The notes under the pieces were generated by a model. The model worked only from the letters and a program-made list of their open reading frames with translations. It was not told where the DNA came from and ran no database searches. The position numbers and the translations under genes are program-made. Below are positions 1 to 9,700 of a stretch of DNA of 64,000 nucleotides, piece by piece (position 1 is the first letter of the stretch; each line of letters begins with the position of its first letter). Source of the DNA: Uranotaenia lowii (lineage: Eukaryota > Arthropoda > Insecta > Diptera > Culicidae); assembly GCF_029784155.1 (NCBI RefSeq), contig NC_073692.1, forward strand, positions 240,765,756 to 240,829,755. The letters are read 5' to 3'.

Positions 1-75
1 TGTAATTTTTTGTAATTTTTTGTAATTTTTGTGATTTTTGGAATTTTTGTAATTTTTGTAATTTTTGTTATTCAT
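1..75. repeat. Edge of a T-rich 9-10 bp tandem array
   Basis: The window opens inside a short-unit tandem array of the type TGTAATTTTT with variants GTGATTTTT and GTTATTCATT. The same gtaattttt unit introduces the large 9-bp array near 39700, so this is probably the right-hand end of a related array that continues off the left edge. Confidence 0.7.
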
Positions 76-1002
76 TTTTTTTTAGTGTTTTACATTTTAA
101 AATTTTTGTAGTTTTTATATTTTTGGTATTTTTATGTTTTTGTTTTTTTTTTTTATTATTTTTGAAACTTTTCTATTTCATTGGTAAGTTTTGCAGTGTA
201 GTAATTCATGCTTAAATTTCCAACATCAACATTTTTCCAGGAATGTTGTCACCCTAATTGTTGAATGAAAACAAGGTTGAAAATTGTATTTGTTTATATC
301 TCGATTGAATAAAAAAAAAACGATGTCTCCAATTTCAATCTGTTTCAAAAGTTCAAAAATGTTCAAGATCCAACACTGTTGCTCCATCAACCAGGATACC
401 GATGAAATTTCTTTTTGAGCATTTTTTTCAAAAAGAAAAAAATGTGATCCTGAAACTATCAATAATGAAGCTGATAAAGGGAAGGGATCCACAATAATGA
501 AGCTCTCGAACTGACAACCCCCAAGAGATCAGAATCGTTAGAACAATAAAGCTCTGCTACCGGAATGATGAAACAGTGAAGGTAGATGCAAGAAAAAGGA
601 GAAAAAAAAACTTTCGAAAGCGAAAGACAACGACGAAAAACACGACAGTTAGCTAGCTGGATAGGAAAACTTTGCTCCAGAATCGATTTTAATTTAAGTT
701 TCTCGTTATCATCATTGAGCCACCCACTTTGAACACATCGGGTGAGGAATGTTTAAGGTGGAATAGATCAATTTTAGTGCTGTCTTAAATCAGTTGAATT
801 CTGTCACAGACGCACTTAAACTTATTAGAGTTAAACAGAGATTCTTTGAAACGTGTCTTCCAAATATTTGAAAAACTTTTCTAATGTTTACAAAAAAAAT
901 CTCGTTTCGGTTCACAAATATCATAGACTAATTGCAAGTACAGAGAAGTAACACAAATTTTCTTGCCATGCAAAATTTTTCCCTTTCTTTTATTCCCAAA
1001 CA
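76..1002. other. Unassigned AT-rich sequence
   Basis: Contains short reading frames only, none with a recognisable domain, codon pattern or splice context. I see no repeat structure, RNA gene or element end here. Confidence 0.4.
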
Positions 1003-1380
1003 TTACAAAAACAATGTTTTTCCCTTCCCTATTAAAAAAAAAATCTCCAGCAGCACACGGACCAGAAAAATGACGACATCTTGGGTCTCCTCCGGATGAA
1101 TGAGAGTTAGGAAATCTCCCAGACACACGATATTCCATTGTCTTTCGTGCAGAATGCTCATTGCAAGTGCAAGCACACAGGTGCCGATGAAGAATGGAAT
1201 CGAAACTTGAACCCGGGTCTTCTGGGTATAAATGAAAAGTAGATCTGCTTTTTCCCTCCTACTTGTTTGAGTTACCGTCGAATTAAGTGAATCGCTACAT
1301 TGACGTAAGTTCCAAGGTAAGAGTAATGTCAAACGATTCCATTGAAACTTTTTTCCAGCAAAAACGGATGAAGCGTACAA
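1003..1380 (-). CDS. Possible exon of an unknown membrane protein
   Basis: A 125-codon open stretch on the minus strand opens at a TTG, not an ATG, so if real it is an internal exon. It encodes two hydrophobic runs, one containing VSIPFFIGTCVLALAMSIL and one containing VVIFLVRVLLEIFFLIG, separated by a polar segment with HERQWNIVCLGDF. The composition would suit a multi-pass receptor, but I do not recognise the family. A possible splice acceptor (gcag before atctac) precedes the most protein-like part on the minus strand; I found no convincing donor. Neighbouring frames are not supportive. It could equally be a chance open frame in AT-rich DNA. Confidence 0.2.
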   Translation of the reverse strand: MYASSVFAGKKFQWNRLTLLLPWNLRQCSDSLNSTVTQTSRREKADLLFIYTQKTRVQVSIPFFIGTCVLALAMSILHERQWNIVCLGDFLTLIHPEETQDVVIFLVRVLLEIFFLIGKGKTLFL

Positions 1381-2565
1381 TGTAAATTGATATGACGGTA
1401 GACTTTTTTTTTAATCAATCGTCATGGGGAGCTTTGAAGCCTCGATATGAAAACGCTGCTGTTGCTTCTACTATCAATTCTAACAACAATGTTGAGAATC
1501 GTCGTAGGTAGAGACAAAAACGCGGACTAAAAAGTCGGAAGAAAAGTGTAGCATAGTGTAGTAGATGATGAAAGAGACAAGAGCAGCGCGAGAGAGAAAT
1601 AAAAAAACCGAACGGCAAAGCGTAAAAATTGTGAAGCACACGACCGACTCTGGAAAGCTCTGTCGCCGGCTGAAGAAGGTCGTCGAAATTAAATTTCGTT
1701 GATGTGATGTTCAAAGTGCATTTCAAAGAAGAATTGCAATGCGCACAGAAGAGAGGGCGCTTGTAAAGCAACTTTGTTGCAGGGTAGAGATGATACCGGC
1801 CTCAAACCCCTTCCTCCGCTTCTTACGAGTACTTAAACCACTTTTCGTGACATTTTTTACCCCAACTTTTTCACATTCCAGATCATCAGCTAAGTAGCTA
1901 AGTCGAATACGACGCATACCTACTGTTTGTCAGGGGTTCTAAAGATTGGAAGTTTTATTCTAGTCAAACTTTTTTTTCGTTTCTGGTTCGCCCCACAAAG
2001 GGACTGGTTTGAAGCTTTTGATACACGATTTTTAAAAAAGCACTTTTATTAGGTACCTAAATGTTATTTTCTACCTTTTCAACTTCCAGCCACAAAGGAA
2101 ATAATCTTCTATTGTGTATTGCAGGTGCCCATTATGCCCCTATGTAACCTATGTCATAAAGATTTCTGCGACAGCCCGGATCGAAAAATCGAACAAAAAT
2201 CAGTCGGAATTTGGTCCGATGAACCCATGAATCGGTCAGAAAACACACCAGAAATCGAAACAAATTCGGACCAATTCAGTGCCCTGGTGACACAACTTTC
2301 CTGACGGTAAGTTTGGACGAGTGTGCTGTGAAAACAGTCAGACCTTTTCCAGCCCAAAATTGGTTCGTTTCCAGACCAAGAATTGGTCCTGATTCAGCCC
2401 ATTTTCCCCGACCAAAATGGGCCAGTTTATTTCGACCGATTTCGGGCCAGTTGCTTTAGAGATTTTCGAAAGGTTTCGAATAAAATTGCTACCATTAAAA
2501 TTCATAATTCACATGCGATTATTGATTAAAAAAATTAAACACTGGGAAAACACAAGGTTGAAATT
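1381..2565. other. Unassigned sequence
   Basis: Moderately less AT-rich than its surroundings around 1430-1920. Minus-strand open frames of 118 and 64 codons are present but show no domain or motif I recognise. No repeat ends were found. Confidence 0.35.
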
Positions 2566-2569
2566 TGGC

Positions 2570-3210
2570 ATGGGTGCTCATTAGGACCAGGAATGATGAA
2601 AAATGTTTTTAGATTTTCGGATGACCCCTTTTGAAGGGGTTTGTCCATACAAAACAAATGTTGTTTTAGCGATATTGACGTTATTATACATCGGATTGAG
2701 ATGAAAATTTGCACGTGGGTGTTTTGAGGGGTGGGCATTTGATTTCAGGTATCAGATTTTGTGTAAGGGGCCGGCAAAAGGGGTCATCCATATTAACTGT
2801 TTACTGTTTTAGCGCTATTGACATTACTATACATTGGATTGAGATGAAAATTGGCACACGGGAGAAATAAAAGACGAGCAATCGATTCCAGGTATAAAAT
2901 TTGGGGCAAGGGGTCAGCCAAAGGGGTCGTCCATATAAACTGTGTTAAATGTTTTTGCAATATTGGCGTTATTAGACATCGGATTGTGATGAAAATTAGC
3001 ACATGAGTGTTTTGAGGGACGAGCAATCATATCCAGGTTACAAATTTAGGATCAGGGGTCGGCCAAAGGGGTCGTCAATATAAACCTTTTAATGTTTTTG
3101 CAATATTGGCATTATTCTACAATGTATCGAGATAAAAATTTCCACATAGGAGTTTTGAGAGACGAGAGTTAGGGATCGGTAAAAGGGGTCGTCCATGTTA
3201 TCAGTTCAGA
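2570..3210 (-). repeat. Tandem array of a ~143-bp unit, copy 1
   Basis: The motif ggggt(c/t)(g/a)tcc recurs near 2637, 2780, 2923, 3068 and 3184, that is every 116-145 bp. Each unit also carries a cggattg(a/t)gatgaaaa block and a cacatgagtgttttgaggg block. The array starts with a segment (ggcatgggtgctcattagg) that reappears in reverse complement near 26720, at the end of a second array of the same unit. It matches no coding family. Confidence 0.75.
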
Positions 3211-3249
3211 GTTATTGTGATATTTTCTTGATTGTGTATAGGATTTTAA

Positions 3250-3538
3250 TGTAATGCTATTTTCATTTATTTTCTACAAAAGTCATGTCAAATTGCGTCT
3301 TTTTACATTTTACTTAAGAAAATCCACTACCATTACCAATTTTATCATATTTTCAAAGAGAATAACCCAAAATTTATATCACCCAAAAAAAAAATTATTT
3401 AAAAAAACGAAAATTTTAAAATTCTGGGAAATCTGTGGATATTTTTAAAATTCTGTGTTCGGTGACACAGATTCGGTGATGAAAATTGCCTCAAAATTCT
3501 GATAAATTATAGATTTTTCTGTAATTTCGGCAACCTTG
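3250..3538 (-). mobile_element. MITE of the CAAGGTTGCC-ended family, partial copy
   Basis: Reverse-oriented and lacking one terminus. It ends in tttcggcaaccttga, which is the inverted-repeat end of the complete copy at 31747-32126, and it shares inner landmarks such as the block related to ttttacattttac and the gtgacacagattc block. Non-coding. Confidence 0.55.
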
Positions 3539-3556
3539 ATCCCATATGAATCCATA

Positions 3557-5510
3557 CACGGAAAATTAAAAAAAAAGGTAAAATTTACCGAGAAGCGAGG
3601 TGATTTTTTTCACCCCTTTTTCAAGGTAAATTTTACTTTTTTTCATTCACCTGGCAAAAAGGTAAATTTAACCTTTTTCGCATTCATCAAGAAAAATAGT
3701 AAATAATACCGTTTACTCATTCACTGGTTTAAAAGGTAAATGCTAGTTGGTTTAATTGGTTTCTTCAATGAAAATAAAAACCAAATTCACTCAAAAATTG
3801 ATGTTTATTTCAAATAAATAGGGACTTTACCTTATATTTATTTTTGAAATGTATCACCGTGTTTAGTAAAAATTTTGAGGCACGTCCTTTCTTCGCCAGG
3901 CTCGTGGCAATTCAGCTTTTACATTCTTCCGAGCTATTATGGGCGCTGAATCCTCCTGGAGGTCCACCTGGTCCGGTCAGGCTTTTCCGGAATGATATCT
4001 GGAGGATGACGTGGAATACACATCGAAGCTCTGTGAGCCGATCTGAAACAAAAGTAAAGTATTATGACGAGAACCAGCACAACTAAAATATATTTGAGAA
4101 AATACTTACCATTCTGTTACGATTTTCACATATTGGGCACGAAGCAAAATTTCCTTCCTGAACGACAAAACAGCTTAACCTCAATAAACGGGTTTGGCAA
4201 ATACCATCAACTGGGGCAACATGCAACATTTTTCAACTTCAATGGCTTCTAAAATCTTAATGCTTACAGATAATCATACCTCTTATACATCAAAAGTTTT
4301 TAGGTTGATGGGACACCAAACTGACGAAGTCAGAAAAATTATAGGTTTTACCAGTTATTTTTAAATTTACAAAAACATGCGATTTTCACCCTACTAAAGA
4401 AAAGGGGTAAGTTGCAACTAACTCTGTAATTAATGAAAAATAAAATGAAAACGTTTGAAAATTTATAGTTTTTGATACATTTGTGATATCGTAACGCATA
4501 AAGCACCAATTGCAGTAATTTTTGGTTTTGTTCGAATTAAATTTTACATTTTTTCTGTCAAAAATTATTTTAAGAAAAAAGTGTTCATCTGCTGCATACA
4601 TTTAGGGGTAAAAAATACTACAAAATATTCTTTAAGCTTAAATCATGAAAATAAATCTTAGGATGGATGAAATTTTAATGTTAACAAACGCATAATGCAA
4701 AACAATCACATCCCAGCATATGGAAACGCGATTTATGAGATTTAGATCTGATTTGCATTTTATTGTATTTTGCCCCAGATAGCTAACTGAATTATAAAAA
4801 TATTTATTTAAAAAAATTTGGTGATTGTACGATAAATATTTATACACCAACAGTATTGGTATAGAATAATGAAAGCAATATAAAGTTTATAGGTGATATC
4901 ATTAAGCCAATTCGTCATACTAGGAAAAGTTTTTTATGGCATCAAATAATGTAAAAAATTGTACATCTATTGCTCGATTTTTTTAATTTTTATGACAATC
5001 AGAAACTTATAAAAACTCTTTCACGATGTTAAAAACTATGTCATCATCAATTTGTTATCATTCAATGATAACTTTATTACAGTATATTAAAATATAAATT
5101 GAATAATTGTTGTGTTACACAAATGTTGCATTTAGCCCTGCTTTTGCATGTTGCCCCGTTTGACGGTAGTTACTTTTTTTTGATGAATTATTGTACCGCT
5201 TTGTTAAGCTCAATCAAGGTCAACTTCACCTCGCTACGAGGTAAGTTTTACCTTATTTGGATTTATCTTTTTTTTCTATACTTTTTTATTCAGCTCAATT
5301 CAGGTGAACTTCACCTCGCTACGAGGCAATATTTACCTTTTTTCGATTCACCTTTTTTCTCGGTGAATTGTACCGTTTTTCCAACCTCGATTTTGGTGAA
5401 TTTTACCTCGCTGTGAGTTTCACCTCGAAGAGGTAGATGTTACCTTTTTGACTTTCACGAGCGTTCACCTTGCTATCTCGGTAAATTTTACCTTTTTATT
5501 ATTTTCCGTG
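3557..5510. mobile_element. TA-flanked MITE-like element with long terminal inverted repeats
   Basis: The left end (cacggaaaatt, then ggtaaaatttaccgag) and right end (ctcggtaaattttacc, then attttccgtg) form inverted repeats about 45 bp long. Both ends are flanked by TA, consistent with a Tc1/mariner-type TA target duplication. The ends are built from short repeats of ggtaaattttacc and cgctacgaggtaa. A second MITE (4202-5168) sits inside. No transposase coding capacity was found, so it is non-autonomous. Confidence 0.7.
4202..5168. mobile_element. MITE with TACCGTCAA ends, copy B (nested)
   Basis: Begins taccatcaactggggcaaca and ends ttgccccgtttgacggta, imperfect inverted repeats of about 27 bp. 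It is co-linear over its whole length with the copy at 10272-11228. The ends coincide with TA dinucleotides, suggesting a TA target duplication. Non-coding, about 967 bp. Confidence 0.8.
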
Positions 5511-5535
5511 TAAGTATTGTATATCCACGGATATC

Positions 5536-5743
5536 ATTTTTTTATTTTTTTTTTTTATTATTTTTTTATTTTTTTTTGTTTCGATTATAGTCGTTTTACC
5601 ATCTTTATGGCATTCGCGACTTTATCAACGTTACAGTTGGCGGATCGTTATTGAAAAACTTATCCGGTACAACTGTTTTCGATGTTTGCTCTTGGGCTCG
5701 AACTCGTGGACATCGGCTTGCCAACTGAGCTATATCACAAGCC
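5536..5743 (-). mobile_element. tRNA-derived SINE with 11-bp target duplication
   Basis: On the minus strand the element starts ggggcttgtgatatagctca and carries a textbook RNA polymerase III box A (TAGCTCAGTTGG, 5721-5732) and a box B-like AGTTCGAGCCC (5694-5704). It ends in an A-rich tail (T-rich at 5536-5580 on the plus strand). It is bounded exactly by the direct repeat ccacggatatc at 5525-5535 and 5744-5754, the signature of LINE-driven retroposition. The A-B box gap is only about 16 nt, shorter than in a normal tRNA, so this is a retroposon, not a working tRNA gene. Confidence 0.88.
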
Positions 5744-5754
5744 CCACGGATATC

Positions 5755-6726
5755 CTGTTTACAAAGAATCGTTAGAGAAATTTATAAAAAAAAATTAAGA
5801 TAGATAGTAGGTGTATGTATATCCAGAAACGAAAGGAAATTGAAAACTTTTTTTCACAATTTTTGAACACCACTGCCATTACGCCTGACTTGAGCAAATG
5901 AATTGTTGCGTTTTCATTCACTGATGATTTGCCCGTGCGCTTGTGGGTGGAAAATGCAGAGGATAAATTTGGGTGATATTTTCACTTCGTCGGGGCTTCG
6001 AAGTGCATATAAATACACAAAAGAGTAGTAGGTAGTAACTCGATGGGTAAATTTGTGGCAGCCATAGTGCTTTTGAAAATGATAAGTACCTCTTGGCGGT
6101 TGGATTTTTTTTTTCATTGCCATAATTGCATTGCTACAGTCGACCAAAAAAAATTATGAACCAATTGTTCTCTCAGAGCTTCCATTCCATAATCAAAGGG
6201 TTGGAAAAAGTGAAATAAAAAATCAACCAAGTAATTGGGCTTTCATCGTTGGGATGGCGAAAAAGCTTTTGGGCTCATTAAAGTTCGGAAAGGTCATGTC
6301 ATTCGAGACAGTTTTAACAGCTGAAACTGAATGGTCAATAATTTAAACTAATGAATTGGGAAACCCAGTTCCGAAAATGGTGCTGATTAGAGAGTTAATA
6401 TTAATTTTCGAGGTTTACCACATTAAGCAAACAGAGGCCACTATCTTTGATGGTAGATGGAGCGTTAAATGAGATGGTTTTGGAAAAAAATTCAAATGGC
6501 ATTCGGAATATAGCCTATTCTTTGTAGTATTTTGTTAAAGGGGTTAGAACTTAATTGCTTATAAATTTTATCATTCATAATGGAATTCCTACATAAGTTT
6601 TAGAGGAACTTAAACAGAAATTTGTTTGAGGATAAAGAGTAACTATGAGTTTCCTTGTTTTATTTCCAATAGAATATTACTGTATCGGTACTAATACCAG
6701 CTAGTATATCTTTTTTATGTTTAAAC
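5755..6726. other. Unassigned sequence
   Basis: AT-rich, with only short reading frames and no recognisable motif. No repeat boundaries found. Confidence 0.35.
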
Positions 6727-7370
6727 TTTTATTTTTACATTTACTTTAAACATGCACTGCATTTAACTGGTTTCTACCAGGGTAGGTGTATAAAACTTCC
6801 ATCTTTAAACTTTTATTCAAATTTGATTGCAGTTTCTTTACTCCAGTTGCAAGAAACTCAAATGTCAGCCACGATATTGTAAGATTCAACAGTGCCGAGT
6901 GTATACCAACATTCGAGCTTTGCAAATTTATGTCCAAGGCACGCAGCACCGAAAGCATTTGGGGAGCAATAAAAACGTAATTACACAGCGATAAATTACT
7001 CAAATCGAGAGTCAAGCAGCTAGTTTGTCCAGTGTTTAGCAACAGAAGCTCGAAGAAGCGTGCTGCAGGATGTCCAGAATCGGGAATAATAAGAAAATAA
7101 ACATAAAAACTCCAAAGATGCGCACCACGGGGGTCATCGCCTCTTTACGCCTCTTTTGTCTCTGGGAAATGCTCACCCCGACCAAGGCAACAGACGAAAG
7201 CTCTCTGTTTTCATCTGCTATTGTGAACGGACCTCCAAAATGCAAGCTCTGCAAATTGCTGAGGCCGGAACTGTCAACACCGGATGAAATCCAGCCTGGG
7301 AGGCACGTCCGATGACCGATGGGGATTCTGCATGGTTCGGAATTACTGTTTTTATGTTTCGAAGAATAGA
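6727..7370 (-). CDS. Candidate host gene fragment with leucine-rich reading frames
   Basis: Two minus-strand open stretches could be exons of one gene. The upstream one (about 7184-7370) reads CRIPIGHRTCLPGW and then SGLSNLQSLHFGG; the downstream one (6746-7042) reads SCLTLDLSNLSLCNYVF and SVLRALDINLQSSNVG. Both contain spaced leucines like leucine-rich repeats. Between them lies a possible short intron with donor ggg/gtgagc and candidate acceptors at ctgcag or ttcgag; only the latter keeps the frame. The downstream frame ends at 6746 and an AATAAA polyadenylation-like signal follows at 6728-6733 on the minus strand. No start codon or upstream exon was identified. The family is not recognised; it may be a pseudogene or chance. 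Confidence 0.3.
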
Positions 7371-7496
7371 ATAGTGAAATAATTTAGGTATCTTTATCTA
7401 TAAAAGACTCTGGTTCATTAAACAATTAATACATAAATATTTCTCTCGTTTCAAACAATTTTTTTTTTGCAAAGTTTGTAGCAGTCCACTTATTCG

Positions 7497-7880
7497 AAAC
7501 CTGCAAAAATCACAGAAAAATATATAATTTCACAGAGTTTTTAGCAAATTTTCATCACAGAATCTGTGTCACAAAACACAAAATTTTCAGAATATTTAGA
7601 GATTTCACAGATTTTCATAATTTTGTGCGTTTTTACAAAACTTTGATTTTTAGTTCTATAAGAATTTGGGATTTTAAAGGTTTAATTGCAAAAATATGAT
7701 AAAATTGGTAAAATTCATTGATTTTTCTGAAGTAAAATGTAAAAAGACCCAATTTGTCATGACTTTCCAATAAAATTCATGGGAATAGCATCACAAAAAA
7801 CTATCACAGAATTTTTGGGTGAAATCACAGAAAGTCAGATTTTTTTTTGTAAAAACACAGAATTTTTTTAGGCAACCTTG
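7497..7880 (+). mobile_element. MITE of the CAAGGTTGCC-ended family
   Basis: Co-linear with the copy at 31747-32126: gaaacctgcaaaaatcacag near the left, a shared atcacagaatctgtgtcaca block, and aggcaaccttg at the right end. The left terminal inverted repeat is eroded. Non-coding, about 384 bp. Confidence 0.65.
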
Positions 7881-8065
7881 TGCTAAGGTTATTTTATGAC
7901 TCTTTTTTTGCACAGTTTTTTGCGACGTTCTTCGCAAGCGGTCGAACATCATGACACCTCATTAACACTGCTGCATATTACATTTAAAAATGATATAGAG
8001 CTCGTTTTTGAAGTATTCTATTTTTAATTTAAATACGGTCTTTTGTAAAAAAAATGTTTGTCATA

Positions 8066-8163
8066 CCCAAGTAACATCGATAGTTTCATAAGACTCCTCA
8101 ACCCCCTTATAAAACCAAAACTTTATCTAGTAGCCTGTTATACAACTTTAAATGTTACTTGGG
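8066..8163. mobile_element. 98-bp MITE with CCCAAGTAAC ends
   Basis: Starts cccaagtaacat and ends atgttacttggg, perfect inverted repeats of 12 bp, flanked by ata on both sides. The CCCAAGTAAC terminus is shared with the 2.6-kb element at 9641-12238, so both were probably moved by the same transposase. Confidence 0.7.
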
Positions 8164-8169
8164 ATAATT

Positions 8170-9055
8170 TAAGCTTCAAGAAAAACTACAGGTTCTACTA
8201 CCTTAACATCAGCGACTAAACTAGTCAATGATATACATAACACCCTCGACAGTCGCATGTTAATGGGTGGGCTACTCCTAGATTTGAAAAAAGCCTCTGA
8301 CACTATCGACCATTCCATACTCCTTTACAATTTGGATGCTAACGGAATCAAAGGTATGGCCAATTCTCTCTTTGCCAACGATCTTGCAAGTATGAAACTG
8401 TATGTACAAGTTAATCAATCGACAAGTGATCTTGATCATGTTCCCGTGGGAGTTCTCCAAGGCAGCTACTTGGGACCCTTGCTTCTTATCTTGTTTGCGA
8501 ATGATTTACAAAGATTGCATATTCACGGCAAACCAAGACTGCTGACGATACCGCGTTGTCCAACGAGAACTCCGATGTAAGGATAGCTCAAATGTCAGAA
8601 GATCTTAATCCAACCTAGACAAGACCAAATATGTAATCTTCCGATCTGCTTCCGGCAGCCCGAAACTCACAAGCAGCAGCCAAGTTTGTTCGACAGTCAT
8701 TGAACAAGTCAAATCGTTCTAGTATCTAGGACCTTTATTTGATGAACTCATGAGATGGGACAACCATATATGTAGACCGTCTACGAAAGAACTCAGTGCT
8801 CTATATACAGCATGATATGGAAGATTGTCAGATTTGTACCCACCAAACTTCTGAGATATCTATACTATGCATTTGTGCAATCTTTAAGTTGCAGCACATG
8901 GTCTCCGTTTGGGGAGCTGTGAAAAACGAGACCTAAGACCTCTCCAAGCTTTGCAAAATCATTGTCTCAATGAAGTGTACAACAAACCAAGTCTAGAGGT
9001 TAACCTTTTTGAAAAAGCTTCAGCGCCAATTCCGCCAATAGCTGCCTTTTTTTAG
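8170..9055 (+). pseudogene. LINE reverse transcriptase relic
   Basis: This is a degraded fragment of a non-LTR retrotransposon polymerase, the enzyme that copies element RNA at a nicked chromosomal site. The open part (8257-8580) reads LLLDLKKASDTIDHSILL, matching RT motif A (KAFD type, with F replaced by S), and later GVLQGSYLGPLLLILFANDL, matching the GxPQGSxLGP motif B. The following catalytic box survives only in a shifted frame as ADDTALS at 8541. Downstream frames resemble the thumb and C-terminal region (SFQYLG-like and LRYLYYAFVQS-like) but carry frameshifts and stops. Both ends are missing. A jockey/CR1-type clade is plausible, but I cannot place it. It is clearly dead. Confidence 0.75.
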
Positions 9056-9700
9056 TTGGTAACCACAGGTGGAATATCCCGGTTTACGGATTGTATTCCA
9101 AGGCACGGTGAGCCTCCGCGTCCCCCCAGTTTACCACTCTGGGTCCATGAGTACATTGCACAGTGGTGCAGAACATCAATCTAGCTGTACGAAATTAATA
9201 GCGCCCAGGGATGAAGAGATAGAAATTTTATGTCTTCAGCAACATTGTTCAATTTTACAAGGAGCATATTCTTGTATCAAAATTTTTGCCGAGGGGTCCA
9301 CCGATAGCGAGATAAAAATGCTAACTTTTTTGTTTTTCAAATTAGAGCTTTGATGTCTTCGACAAAGTTGTTTATCTGATCCAAATACAAAAGTTTGTTG
9401 AATATGTCAAAGTCCTGTCACATCACCCTCAGGAGTTACAGTCAAAGTAAAAAAAATCTCTTGAAAAAACAGTTTTTTGAACCTGACACGTTGTAGATTG
9501 GATAAAATGGTTCGCTGTCTTTGAAACAAAGTTGTAACAAGCCACGATCTAAAATTGTCTCATACATTATGAAGGGTTTAGAGGTTGCTGAAGCTTTATT
9601 GAAAGCATTTAGTGTATTTTATTGGCAATTTTGAAGGCTCCCCAAGTAACCATAAGCATTAAGCGAAAACCCTTAATCAGCATTAAATCAACATTTCTAA

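Noticed and set aside
1415..1771. A 118-codon minus-strand host gene
   Set aside because: No recognisable domain, no splice logic with neighbouring frames, and Phe/Leu/Ser/Arg-rich composition typical of a chance frame.
5684..5743. A tRNA gene on the minus strand
   Set aside because: Box A and box B are good, but the interval is too short, the anticodon arm is not formed, and the unit is flanked by an 11-bp target duplication with an A-rich tail, so it is a SINE head.
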